From Candidatus Angelobacter sp. Gp1-AA117 (lineage in GTDB: Bacteria > Acidobacteriota > Terriglobia > Terriglobales > Acidobacteriaceae): DNA of 44,684 bases. The notes under the pieces were generated by a model. The model did no database searches and was not told where the DNA came from. It saw only the letters and a program-made list of their open reading frames with translations. The stretch is from contig QHVI01000054.1 of assembly GCA_003223515.1 (NCBI GenBank), forward strand, positions 1 through 44,684, read 5' to 3'. Position numbers and translations under genes: made by a program. Shown piece by piece: positions 26,411 through 33,810 of the stretch (position 1 is its first letter; each line of letters starts with the position of its first letter).

Positions 26411-26586
26411 TTACCGCTGATGAAGCGGATTAAAGTTGATAAATCGCAACACAGATGATAGCGATTCAGCAGATCGGCACACATACACCGAGCAAAGCGC
26501 TAATAGCTAAGAGCTAATTTACCCAATTACCAATTACTCATTTACTCAATCTTCTCTGCGATCTCTGCGTTCTCTGCGGTTAAGCT
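26411..26586. repeat. Cluster of three dispersed repeat types
   Basis: Three families sit side by side: CCGCTGATGAAGCGGATT-type (26411-26460), AGCTAAGAGCTAA-type (about 26500-26518) with an AATTACCAATTACTCATTTACTC string, and TCTCTGCGATCTCTGCG-type (26551-26586). All other members lie between genes elsewhere in the window. Confidence 0.7.
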
Positions 26587-26603
26587 TTGCCTATAATGCC
26601 TGC

Positions 26604-27935
26604 ATGCCTCCCGCTCTCAGACGATCCATGCGCCTGCCTCATGCCGCGGCCCTGGTCGTGGGCATCATTCTGGGCGCTTCCATTTTTATTCAGTCTTCAG
26701 AGATCACCCGGCAGGTTCCCAACACAACACTGGTAATGCTGGCATGGCTGGCTGCGGGACTGCTGACATTCTGCGGGGCGCTGGTGTGCGCGGAGCTTAC
26801 CTCGGTGTTTCCGCAGACTGGTGGCGTCTATGTTTTCCTGCGGCAGATTTTCTCTCCAGCTTTGGGATTCCTGTGGGGCTGGGCCATGTTCTGGAGCGTA
26901 CATTCCGGCATTATCGCGGCCATTGCGGTGATCATGGCCCGCTACATTGCTTATTTTGCGCCGTTGAGCGAGACGGCCATTCGCATGGTCGCCATTGCTA
27001 CGATTGTTCTGCTTTCGGCCATCAACTACCTGGGAGTCAAACTGGGCGGCACTGTGCAGGTGGCGCTCACCGTGATCAAAGTAGCGGCCATCTTTTTGAT
27101 GGTGCTTCTGTTTTTTACTCTCGGAGGCAGGGCGCATCAGACGATGCTACCCGAACTCTACACCCGGGACGTTTCCATAGGGGCATTCGGGCTGGCAGTG
27201 GCTGCGGGTCTGTTTGCTTTTGGAGGATGGCACATGGTGACTTATTTGGCAGGAGAGACCGAAGATCCCCAACATACAATTCCGCGCGCTCTGCTGCTGG
27301 GAACTTTGACGGTCACGGCCTGCTACATGCTGCTGAACGCGGGTTATCACTAAATTCTCCCGCTGGGGGAGGTGGCGAACTCCAGGCATGTGGCGGCCGA
27401 TGCAATGCAGCGTATCCTAGGCGCCGGAGCCGGAGGAGCAATCTCTGCGCTGGTAGTTATTTCCGCACTGGGATCGTTGAACGGAATTATTCTGGCAGGG
27501 CCGCGGGTTTATTACGCTATGGCGCAGGATGGCCTCGCCTTCCGCTGGATGGGGGCAGTGCATTCGACGCGCCAGACCCCATATCTGGCGATTGTCGCGC
27601 AGGCCGTCTGGTCCTCAGTACTGGTGGCCACCAACACCTATCGCAGCCTTTTCACCCGCGTGGTCTATACCGAATGGCTCTTCTTTGCATTGTTGGCAGC
27701 AGGACTGTTCGTGCTGCGGAGGAACAGGGAATATAAGCCACGATTTCTTGCGCGTGCTTACCTGGTGATTCCGGCGCTATTCATCGTGGCTTCACTGGGT
27801 ATTGTGATCAATCAGTGCTTAGCCAATCCCCATGACAGCATGTTTGGCCTGGGCTTGCTTCTTTTAGGGCTGCCCGTGTACTTTGTCTGGTCACGCCAAC
27901 GACTGAAGGAAGCGGCTGCCGATGCCCATCATTGA
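26604..27935 (+). pseudogene. Amino-acid permease interrupted by one in-frame TAA
   Basis: The frame encodes a complete APC-superfamily transporter: GIILGASIFIQSSEI (the helix 1 glycine-rich substrate motif), TGGVYVFLRQIFSPALGFLWGW, INYLGVKLGGTVQ, GGWHMVTYLAGETEDP, and after the break ISALGSLNGIILAGPRVYYAMA. A TAA at 27351-27353 interrupts it: NAGYH*ILPLGEVANSRHVAADA. The frame is the same on both sides and no bases seem missing; one changed base (for example TAT or TAC to TAA) would explain it. The first part would yield 249 residues, and a restart near 27387 could yield the rest. Either a recent nonsense mutation or a sequencing error. The last 14 bases overlap the amidohydrolase gene. Confidence 0.85.
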
Positions 27936-28905
27936 CTTTCACAATCATTACTATCCACCTGAGTACATCAAGGCCCTGGAGCAGGGACCCAGCGCCGTAC
28001 GCATCACCTACGATGCGGAAGGCAATCCGCAGTTGCATTATCCCGGTGATTACAACGTGGCCGTTCGCGGGCATCGCGACATCGATTACCGCGAGCAGGT
28101 ACTGAAAGATGCCGGTATAGATACCCAGGTCATTACTCTCACTACGCCGGGCACACATATAGAGGAGCCATCGACCGCGGTGCGGCTGGCCAGCCAGGTG
28201 AACGATATCTTTGCCCGCGTGGTCGCAGACAAAAAAGGCCGCTATGTGGCCCTGACTACACTGCCGCTCAATGTTCCAAATGCATCCGTGACGGAGTTGC
28301 GCCGGGCCATGGAGCAACTGAAATTCAGGGGAGCTATGGTCTTCAGCAACATCAATGGCGTAGCTCTTTCTGATCAGCGCTTCTGGAAACTGTATGAAGT
28401 CGCCAATGAACTGGGGGCGGTGATACACATTCATCCCACGAATCCGGTGGGGGTGGAGGCCATGCTGGAGTACTGGCTCATGCCGCTGGTCGGCTTTCTC
28501 ATGGATACCACATTGGCCGCATCAGGACTGGTCTTCAGCGGTGTCGCGGAGCGTTTCCCGCGTATCCGCTGGGTGCTGGGACATCTGGGCGGCGCGATTC
28601 CGTATCTGGCGGAAAGACTTGACCGGGGCTACGAAGCCTTTGCGGACTGCCGCAAGAATATCAACAAGCCACCAAGCGAATACCTGAAGCAGCAGTTCTA
28701 CTTTGATACCGTAAACTTTGACCCTCGAGCTATCGAATTGGCTATTTTGTTTGCCGGAGTTGAGCACATCCTGGCGGGCAGCGATTATCCGCACCAGATC
28801 GGCAGCATCGAAAAGATGCTGGAGAGTATCAGGGCGCTAAAGATTTCTGATGGGGACAAGCAGAAGATTCTTGGCGGGAACGCGGCGAAGTTGCTGGCGC
28901 TATAA
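27922..28905 (+). CDS. Amidohydrolase_2 family hydrolase/decarboxylase (ACMSD-like)
   Basis: 327 residues of the TIM-barrel metal-dependent hydrolase superfamily. Metal ligands: H7 and H9 (IDFHNHYYP), H169 and H171 (VIHIHPTNP), H221 (GHLGGAIPYL) and D288 (AGSDYPHQIG). This pattern is that of the ACMSD/gamma-resorcylate decarboxylase branch, which decarboxylates or hydrolyses carboxylated aromatic or muconate-type compounds; the substrate here is unknown. The ATG overlaps the end of the broken permease gene by 14 bases, so the two were probably translationally coupled and the permease nonsense codon may reduce expression. Possibly the permease imported a precursor for this enzyme. Confidence 0.88.
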   Translation: MPIIDFHNHYYPPEYIKALEQGPSAVRITYDAEGNPQLHYPGDYNVAVRGHRDIDYREQVLKDAGIDTQVITLTTPGTHIEEPSTAVRLASQVNDIFARVVADKKGRYVALTTLPLNVPNASVTELRRAMEQLKFRGAMVFSNINGVALSDQRFWKLYEVANELGAVIHIHPTNPVGVEAMLEYWLMPLVGFLMDTTLAASGLVFSGVAERFPRIRWVLGHLGGAIPYLAERLDRGYEAFADCRKNINKPPSEYLKQQFYFDTVNFDPRAIELAILFAGVEHILAGSDYPHQIGSIEKMLESIRALKISDGDKQKILGGNAAKLLAL

Positions 28906-28913
28906 GTTCTATT

Positions 28914-28970
28914 TGTCCGCTGATGAATGCTGATTCACGCTGAAAAGTCAAAATCTTAACACTGATGATG
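28914..28970 (+). repeat. Dispersed CCGCTGATGAATGCTGATT repeat
   Basis: Degenerate tandem units CGCTGATGAATG, CTGATTCACG and CACTGATGATG. Related to copies at 18666-18704, 26411-26460 and 31793-31852. Confidence 0.65.
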
Positions 28971-29132
28971 TAGATAGAATCAATGAGCAGGTAAACAGCA
29001 GATTGAAAAGTTTTAAGGTTGTTTCTGCCGTTTTTATCCGGCACTGGTTTCCGATGTCTGTACCCACTTGCAGCCATTGCGTATTGCCGTAAAATTAATA
29101 GTGCAAAACTTTCTGATGAGGATAATCCGTCC

Positions 29133-31085
29133 ATGAGTACTGCCACCGTTGAATCTTATCAATTTCAGGCTGAGACGACCCAGCTTCTCCACCTGATGAT
29201 CCATTCTCTCTACACTGAGAGGGAAATTTTTTTACGCGAACTGATCTCCAACGCTTCTGATGCCCTGGATCGGCTCCGTTTTGAGTCCCTGACCAACAGC
29301 GAACTGGTTCCGCAGGACCATAAATACGAAATCCGCCTGAAGCCCGACCAGAAGGCGCATACGCTGACCATCAGCGATACCGGCATTGGCATGAGCCGCG
29401 ATGAGCTGATCCAGAACATTGGCACCATCGCCCGCTCGGGCACGCAGGAGCTGCGCAAGCGCATCCAGGAAAGCTCGTCCGCGCAGGCCTTTGCCGAGTT
29501 GATTGGACAGTTTGGCGTAGGTTTCTACTCAGCCTTCATGGTCTCAGAGAAAGTGATCGTGATCACGCGCCGGGCCGGGGAACAAATGGCAACCAAGTGG
29601 GAATCCACGGGCGACGGGACCTACACGCTGGAACCGGCGGAAAGAGCGGCCATTGGAACCGACATCATCCTGCACTTGAAGAAAGCCGATCCTGAAAACG
29701 GCATTGAAGATTACGCCGACCGCTGGAAGCTGGCCACCATCGTCCACCGTTATTCGGACCTGATCGCCTATCCCATCATGTATGAAGGCCCATCAGAGAA
29801 AAAAGTAAACCAGATGACCGGAGAGGAACTGCCTCCCGACCAGCAGGGGCCGGAGATCGAGACCAAGGTGCTCAACTCCATGAAGCCCATCTGGACACGC
29901 AAGCAGTCGGAGGTGACCAAAGAAGATTATTTCGAGTTCTATAAGCACATTGCGCATGACTGGACGGAGCCTCTGAAGACACTGCCTTTCAAGGCAGAGG
30001 GGGTACATGAATATGAGGCGCTGCTGTTCATCCCATCGCATGCCCCCTATGATCTCTTCTATCACGGCTCGGAAGCCGGTCTCAGACTCTACTCCAAGCG
30101 TGTGATGGTGATGGAGAAATGCGAAGACCTGCTGCCCCGTTACCTGCGCTTCATCAAAGGCGTGGTGGATTCCAGCGACCTTCCGCTGAATATCTCGCGC
30201 CAGCGCCTGCAGCAGGATCGCCACATTGGCCAGATCAAGAAATGGCTCACACGCAAAGTCCTGGATGCGCTTGCAGAGATGCAGGAGAAAGACCCGGAAA
30301 CTTATCTCAAGTTCTGGAAGGAATTCGGGCGTGCCATGAAAGAAGGCGTCTCTGCCGACTATGAGAACAAAGACAAGATTCTCTCGCTGCTGCTGTTTGA
30401 ATCGTCCAATGATCCGGAAAAGCTGACCACGTTGAAGGATTATGCCGGACGCATGAAGCCCGAACAATCTGAGATTCTCTATCTCACCGGCGAATCACGC
30501 AAAGTCATCGAGAACTCGCCACACCTGGAAGCCGTGAGGAAGAAAGACTATGAAGTGCTGTACATGAGTGATCCCGTCGACGAGTTGCTGGTGCAGCATG
30601 TCTTTGAATACGAAGGCAAAAAGCTCAAGTCGATCGCCAAGGGCAATATCCAGCTTGGCACCGAAGAAGAGAAGAAACAGGCCGAGGAAGAGTTGAAGAA
30701 GAAGCAGGAAGAATATTCGAGCCTGCTGGAGACAGTTCAGAAGAAGCTGGACGAATATGTAAAACAAGTGCGGCTCTCAAACCGTCTGGTAAGTTTCCCA
30801 GCCTGCCTGGTTACGGAAGAGCATGAATACAGCCCGCAATTGGAGCGCCTGCTGCAGAAGGGAAAAGGCGGCGGGCCAAAACAGCGACGCATCCTGGAGA
30901 TCAATCCCAATCACCCCATCACTTTGCGCCTGTACGACCGCTTCCAGACGAATAAGGAAGACGCGACCGTGGGCGATTCGATTGAACTGCTGTACTCGCT
31001 GGCGCTGCTGGCCGAAGGCTCAGAGATTCCTGATCCGGTGCGGTTCAATCAGCTTACTCTGCAGATGATGGAGAGGACACTGTAA
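29133..31085 (+). CDS. htpG: Chaperone protein HtpG (Hsp90)
   Basis: 650 residues from ATG 29133 (MSTATVESYQFQ); the frame is open further upstream, but that stretch lacks Hsp90 sequence. The GHKL ATPase domain is intact: REIFLRELISNASDALDRLR, ISDTGIGMSRDEL, the lid GTIARSGTQEL and GQFGVGFYSAFMV. The middle domain carries the catalytic-loop arginine block LPLNISRQRLQQDR, and the C-terminal dimerisation domain ends MMERTL. HtpG is the bacterial Hsp90, working with DnaK in remodelling client proteins. A GATGAGGA sequence about 11 bases upstream may be its ribosome-binding site. A terminator follows between two REP-like palindromes. Confidence 0.97.
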   Translation: MSTATVESYQFQAETTQLLHLMIHSLYTEREIFLRELISNASDALDRLRFESLTNSELVPQDHKYEIRLKPDQKAHTLTISDTGIGMSRDELIQNIGTIARSGTQELRKRIQESSSAQAFAELIGQFGVGFYSAFMVSEKVIVITRRAGEQMATKWESTGDGTYTLEPAERAAIGTDIILHLKKADPENGIEDYADRWKLATIVHRYSDLIAYPIMYEGPSEKKVNQMTGEELPPDQQGPEIETKVLNSMKPIWTRKQSEVTKEDYFEFYKHIAHDWTEPLKTLPFKAEGVHEYEALLFIPSHAPYDLFYHGSEAGLRLYSKRVMVMEKCEDLLPRYLRFIKGVVDSSDLPLNISRQRLQQDRHIGQIKKWLTRKVLDALAEMQEKDPETYLKFWKEFGRAMKEGVSADYENKDKILSLLLFESSNDPEKLTTLKDYAGRMKPEQSEILYLTGESRKVIENSPHLEAVRKKDYEVLYMSDPVDELLVQHVFEYEGKKLKSIAKGNIQLGTEEEKKQAEEELKKKQEEYSSLLETVQKKLDEYVKQVRLSNRLVSFPACLVTEEHEYSPQLERLLQKGKGGGPKQRRILEINPNHPITLRLYDRFQTNKEDATVGDSIELLYSLALLAEGSEIPDPVRFNQLTLQMMERTL

Positions 31086-31089
31086 TCCG

Positions 31090-31108
31090 CACAGCCGAGG
31101 CGGCTGTG
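31090..31108 (+). repeat. REP-like palindrome, GCACAGCCG family (copy 3)
   Basis: CACAGCCG (31090-31097), loop AGG, CGGCTGTG (31101-31108), directly after the htpG stop. Confidence 0.7.
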
Positions 31109-31134
31109 ATCCACAAACATCTTTTTTCGTGTGA

Positions 31135-31166
31135 AAAAGCCCGGAGGCAATCCGGGCTTTTCTTTT
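31135..31166 (+). terminator. Terminator of htpG
   Basis: AAAAGCCCGGA (31135-31145), loop GGCAA, TCCGGGCTTTT (31151-31161), then CTTTT. Perfect eleven-base-pair stem. Confidence 0.9.
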
Positions 31167-31177
31167 GGGATGTTCAC

Positions 31178-31205
31178 GCACAACCGGGGGCGGCTGTGCC
31201 ACACG
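31178..31205 (-). repeat. REP-like palindrome, GCACAGCCG family (copy 4)
   Basis: GCACAACCG ... CGGCTGTGCCACACGAG; same right flank as the 15317-15332 copy, one mismatch in the left arm. Ends four bases before the DinB-like gene stop. Confidence 0.7.
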
Positions 31206-31208
31206 AGT

Positions 31209-31733
31209 CTACGCGCTCACTGCCTGTTTGCTATCCACAATGCTTTTGATCTGCGAAAGATGATTCAGATCATGACCTGCGAGCAGGGTCATGAGATCGC
31301 GCAGGGTTTCGCGGCCGCGTTCGGAATGAAGTCCGTACTTGTCCCATGCACTCGCGGGTAAAGATCGGAGGAAGCGCACATTCATCTCGCGCAGGGAAGT
31401 AAATGATTGGAGACTTTGCTCGATGGGGACTGTACGGTAGTTGCCGGTTGCGGCCCAGCGGTCTTGATCATAACCCTGAATGGGCACACCATCGTCTGAA
31501 CCGGCAATCAGGCGAAAACGAAATCCGGAAACCAGTTCGGCATCCGCCAAATGGGCCACAATCTCCTGTGCTGACCACTTGCCCGGCGCCAGAGGATGAC
31601 TCAACACCGCATCGGAAGTGGAGTGTAGGAGATTGGCAAGAGTAGAGGGGGTTTCCTGCATGGATTGAAGGGGATCTTTGCTGCCCAGGTATCCACGCAG
31701 ACGCTGAACGTATTCGGCAAAAGTTTCAGGCAC
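31209..31733 (-). CDS. DinB-like (DinB_2) putative metal-dependent protein
   Basis: 174 residues from a GTG start behind AGAGGTGA. A four-helix-bundle pattern with the three-histidine metal site of the DinB/YfiT superfamily: His in EIVAHLADAEL near residue 61 and two more in LLAGHDLNHLSQIKSI near the C-terminus. Relatives include thiol S-transferases and maleylpyruvate isomerase-like enzymes; substrate is unknown. It is transcribed alone, convergent with htpG, and ends next to a REP-like palindrome. Confidence 0.85.
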   Translation of the reverse strand: MPETFAEYVQRLRGYLGSKDPLQSMQETPSTLANLLHSTSDAVLSHPLAPGKWSAQEIVAHLADAELVSGFRFRLIAGSDDGVPIQGYDQDRWAATGNYRTVPIEQSLQSFTSLREMNVRFLRSLPASAWDKYGLHSERGRETLRDLMTLLAGHDLNHLSQIKSIVDSKQAVSA

Positions 31734-31792
31734 GGGTTCACCTCTATTTCAGACTAAGCCCACGTTGGGGCGGATGACAAGATGAGCAAACC

Positions 31793-31896
31793 TTATCGCT
31801 TGATGACGCTGATGAGACGGATGAACGCAGATACGGATGAATGCAGATAAGGAAAGGATCAAAATCCAAATGAGCCAAGAGCCAAGAGCCAAAAGC
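31793..31896 (+). repeat. Two adjacent dispersed repeats
   Basis: 31793-31852 is a run of degenerate units CGCTTGATGA, CGCTGATGAGACGGATGAACG and CAGATACGGATGAATG; 31868-31896 is GAGCCAAGAGCCAAAAGCC. Both families recur in other gaps. The rest of the 31734-31975 gap shows nothing else. Confidence 0.7.
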
Positions 31897-31975
31897 CTAT
31901 CAAGCAGCTCTCCATCCTCTCTCTTGCCGCTTCATAATCAACATCTTACAAGCTGTCTCTTAAGCATTGCACTTC

Positions 31976-32027
31976 AACTAAAGAATTAGTTACTATTTTC
32001 CTTTGTCCTGCGTCTAATTAATCAGGG
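31976..32027 (+). promoter_or_regulatory. Promoter of blaI-blaR1 with two putative BlaI operators
   Basis: Dyad 1 is AACTAAAGAATTAGTT (31976-31991); dyad 2, degenerate, is GTCTAATTAATCAGGG (32012-32027). A promoter TTACTA (31990-31995), 17-base spacer, TCTAAT (32013-32018) fits between, so dyad 1 touches the -35 box and dyad 2 the -10 box. An exact AACTAATTAATTAGTT palindrome sits upstream of htrA. Autorepression by BlaI is inferred from gene context and this pattern. Confidence 0.6.
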
Positions 32028-32036
32028 AACAGAAGA

Positions 32037-32420
32037 ATGCCTCCACGGAAATCGCCAACCCTCACCGAAGCTGAGCTTCGACTGATGGATGTGCTCTGGC
32101 AGAAAGGCTCGGCCACGGTGCACCAGGTACTGGAAGTGCTGCCCGCCAAGCCTTCTCTGGCCTATAACTCTGTGCTCACCACCATCCGGATTCTTGAGAA
32201 GAAAGGCTATGTGAAGCACGTAAAAGACGGGCGGGCCCACATCTATCTGCCATTGATCGGACGGAAAGAAGCCACCCGCTTTGAAGTGCGCAACCTGGTA
32301 AACCGGTTCTTCAAGAACTCCCATGAGGCGCTGGTGTTGAATATTCTGGAAGACCAGAATATTGATGCGGAAGAGATGAAGCGGCTCAACCAACTGCTGG
32401 AAAGGGGTAGCGAGAAATGA
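32037..32420 (+). CDS. blaI: BlaI/MecI/CopY-family transcriptional repressor
   Basis: 127 residues: an N-terminal winged helix (LTEAELRLMDVLWQKGSATVHQVLEVL ... AYNSVLTTIRILEKKGYVKHVKDGR) and a C-terminal dimerisation helix region. BlaI-type repressors bind dyads over promoters and are inactivated when a partner M56 metalloprotease (BlaR1) signals. Here that partner is the next gene, overlapping by four bases (ATGA, 32417-32420). The ribosome-binding site CAGGGA lies inside the second putative operator. Copper-type (CopY) ligand clusters are absent. It probably represses its own operon and, judging from the shared palindrome, the htrA gene downstream. Confidence 0.93.
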   Translation: MPPRKSPTLTEAELRLMDVLWQKGSATVHQVLEVLPAKPSLAYNSVLTTIRILEKKGYVKHVKDGRAHIYLPLIGRKEATRFEVRNLVNRFFKNSHEALVLNILEDQNIDAEEMKRLNQLLERGSEK

Positions 32421-33730
32421 ACTCCGTGCTCGATGCTTTGCATGCTGTGGCCCGGATCTCAGTGGAACAGATGCTCTATTGCCTGGTTGAAGGCACGCTG
32501 CTTGCCTGCCTGGTCGGGCTGCTCCTTAGGATGCTGCCCCGGCGCAACTCCGGCACGCGCTTTGTAGTCTGGTTCTCGGCGCTGCTGGCTATGCTCTTGC
32601 TGCCGTTCCTGAGCGGTGCTGCGAAAACGGCGATGGTGAATTCCACCCAGAGCAGCACAGCTAAACCTGCCCTGGTGATTGCGTCTTCGTGGAGCCTTTC
32701 TATCTTCGGGGCATGGGCTGCGATCGCGGCATTGGCGTTGCTGCGTGTGGCGGTGGGCATGTGGCAGCTTCGCAGGCTGCGCCGGAATTGCACTGAGATC
32801 CCACTGATCGAGCTCGATCCTTCGATACGGGCGATGTTGCAGGAGTTTCAGCAATGGCGGCCGGTTTCGCTGTGCGTATCAGATGAGGTGCAGGTGCCAA
32901 CGGCCGTTGGTTTTTCCAAGCCAGCCGTGGTCGTTCCTGCATGGCTGCTGAAAGAGGTGGGCACGGCTGAGTTGAAGCAGGTGCTCTTCCATGAACTTAC
33001 GCATCTGCGCCGCCGCGATGACTGGAGCAATTTGGTTCAGAAAATCGTGAAGGCCCTTCTCTTCTTTCATCCATCGGTTTGGTGGATTGAATCACGATTG
33101 TCGCTGGAACGCGAGATGGCCTGCGATGATGCAGTGCTGGCGCGCACTGCGAACGCTCGCGATTATGCGCAGTGCCTGACCAGAATGGCGGAGAAGAGCT
33201 TCCTGCGGCGACAGGTAATCCTGGCGCAGGCCGCCGTGAACCGCATGCGACAGCTTTCCTTGCGGGTAGCACAGATTCTTGATGCAAACCGGCCCGGCAG
33301 TACAAAGTTATGGTGGCCGGCAGTCCCGTTGGTGATGGTGGTCGCTTCAATCTGTGTAGTTCCGGGCCGTCATGCCTCTTCGCTGATTGTCTTCGAAGAT
33401 GATGCCCAACCGGCCGTCAGCGCTTCCAACAGCAGCACTGTTCCAATGCGGCATGACATGCAGCCAGTGAATCCTGCTCTGGAGTCAAAGGCAGCTATGC
33501 CAAAGATGGTCTTAGCCAAGGCTGAAGTTCCAGCTCCAACGCACAGCATGCCAAAGGCAAAGCGGGCACCAAGGCCCAGAATGTTGCAGGCCACGAATCG
33601 CGTTCCGGCAGGGAATTACCTGATACAGCAGCAAACAATAATCGTTACTCAGCAGGGTGTCTGGCAGGTGCGTACATGGGAAGTTCACGTGATACTGCCT
33701 GCGAATCAGCTTCCGCGTAAATCCACTTAA
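32417..33730 (+). CDS. blaR1: BlaR1-like M56 membrane metalloprotease without a penicillin-sensor domain
   Basis: 437 residues. Membrane helices near the N-terminus (YCLVEGTLLACLVGLLLRML, VVWFSALLAMLLLPFL, FGAWAAIAALALLRVAVGMW) precede the zinc motif HELTH (192-196), with the downstream REMACDDAVL block providing the third ligand. A last helix (WWPAVPLVMVVASICVV) leads to a periplasmic tail of about 120 residues rich in Ala/Pro/Lys. True BlaR1 proteins carry a 250-residue beta-lactam acylation domain there; it is missing, so the trigger is probably not a beta-lactam but some envelope signal. It is translationally coupled to blaI. Signalling would lead to loss of BlaI repression. Confidence 0.9.
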   Translation: MNSVLDALHAVARISVEQMLYCLVEGTLLACLVGLLLRMLPRRNSGTRFVVWFSALLAMLLLPFLSGAAKTAMVNSTQSSTAKPALVIASSWSLSIFGAWAAIAALALLRVAVGMWQLRRLRRNCTEIPLIELDPSIRAMLQEFQQWRPVSLCVSDEVQVPTAVGFSKPAVVVPAWLLKEVGTAELKQVLFHELTHLRRRDDWSNLVQKIVKALLFFHPSVWWIESRLSLEREMACDDAVLARTANARDYAQCLTRMAEKSFLRRQVILAQAAVNRMRQLSLRVAQILDANRPGSTKLWWPAVPLVMVVASICVVPGRHASSLIVFEDDAQPAVSASNSSTVPMRHDMQPVNPALESKAAMPKMVLAKAEVPAPTHSMPKAKRAPRPRMLQATNRVPAGNYLIQQQTIIVTQQGVWQVRTWEVHVILPANQLPRKST

Positions 33731-33745
33731 AGTGAAAGTTTAACC

Positions 33746-33765
33746 AGCAGCAGAAAGCTGCTGCT
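33746..33765 (+). other. Hairpin between blaR1 and htrA
   Basis: AGCAGCAG (33746-33753), loop AAAG, CTGCTGCT (33758-33765). No T run follows, so partial read-through from blaIR into htrA is possible. Confidence 0.6.
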
Positions 33766-33776
33766 CTGACAATATG

Positions 33777-33792
33777 AACTAATTAATTAGTT
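33777..33792 (+). promoter_or_regulatory. Palindromic operator upstream of htrA
   Basis: AACTAATTAATTAGTT is a perfect sixteen-base palindrome, 18 bases before the htrA start. It shares AACTAA...TTAGTT with the dyad upstream of blaI. A weak promoter, CTGACA (33766-33771) and GTTATA (33790-33795), would place the operator in its spacer, though the start would then fall very near the ribosome-binding site. Confidence 0.6.
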
Positions 33793-33810
33793 ATAAAGAG
33801 GTGCTTCAAA

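Noticed and set aside
9579-27353. Stop-codon reassignment to explain the in-frame TAG and TAA
   Set aside because: Different stop codons are involved, and TAA, TAG and TGA all end well-conserved genes in the window at expected lengths.
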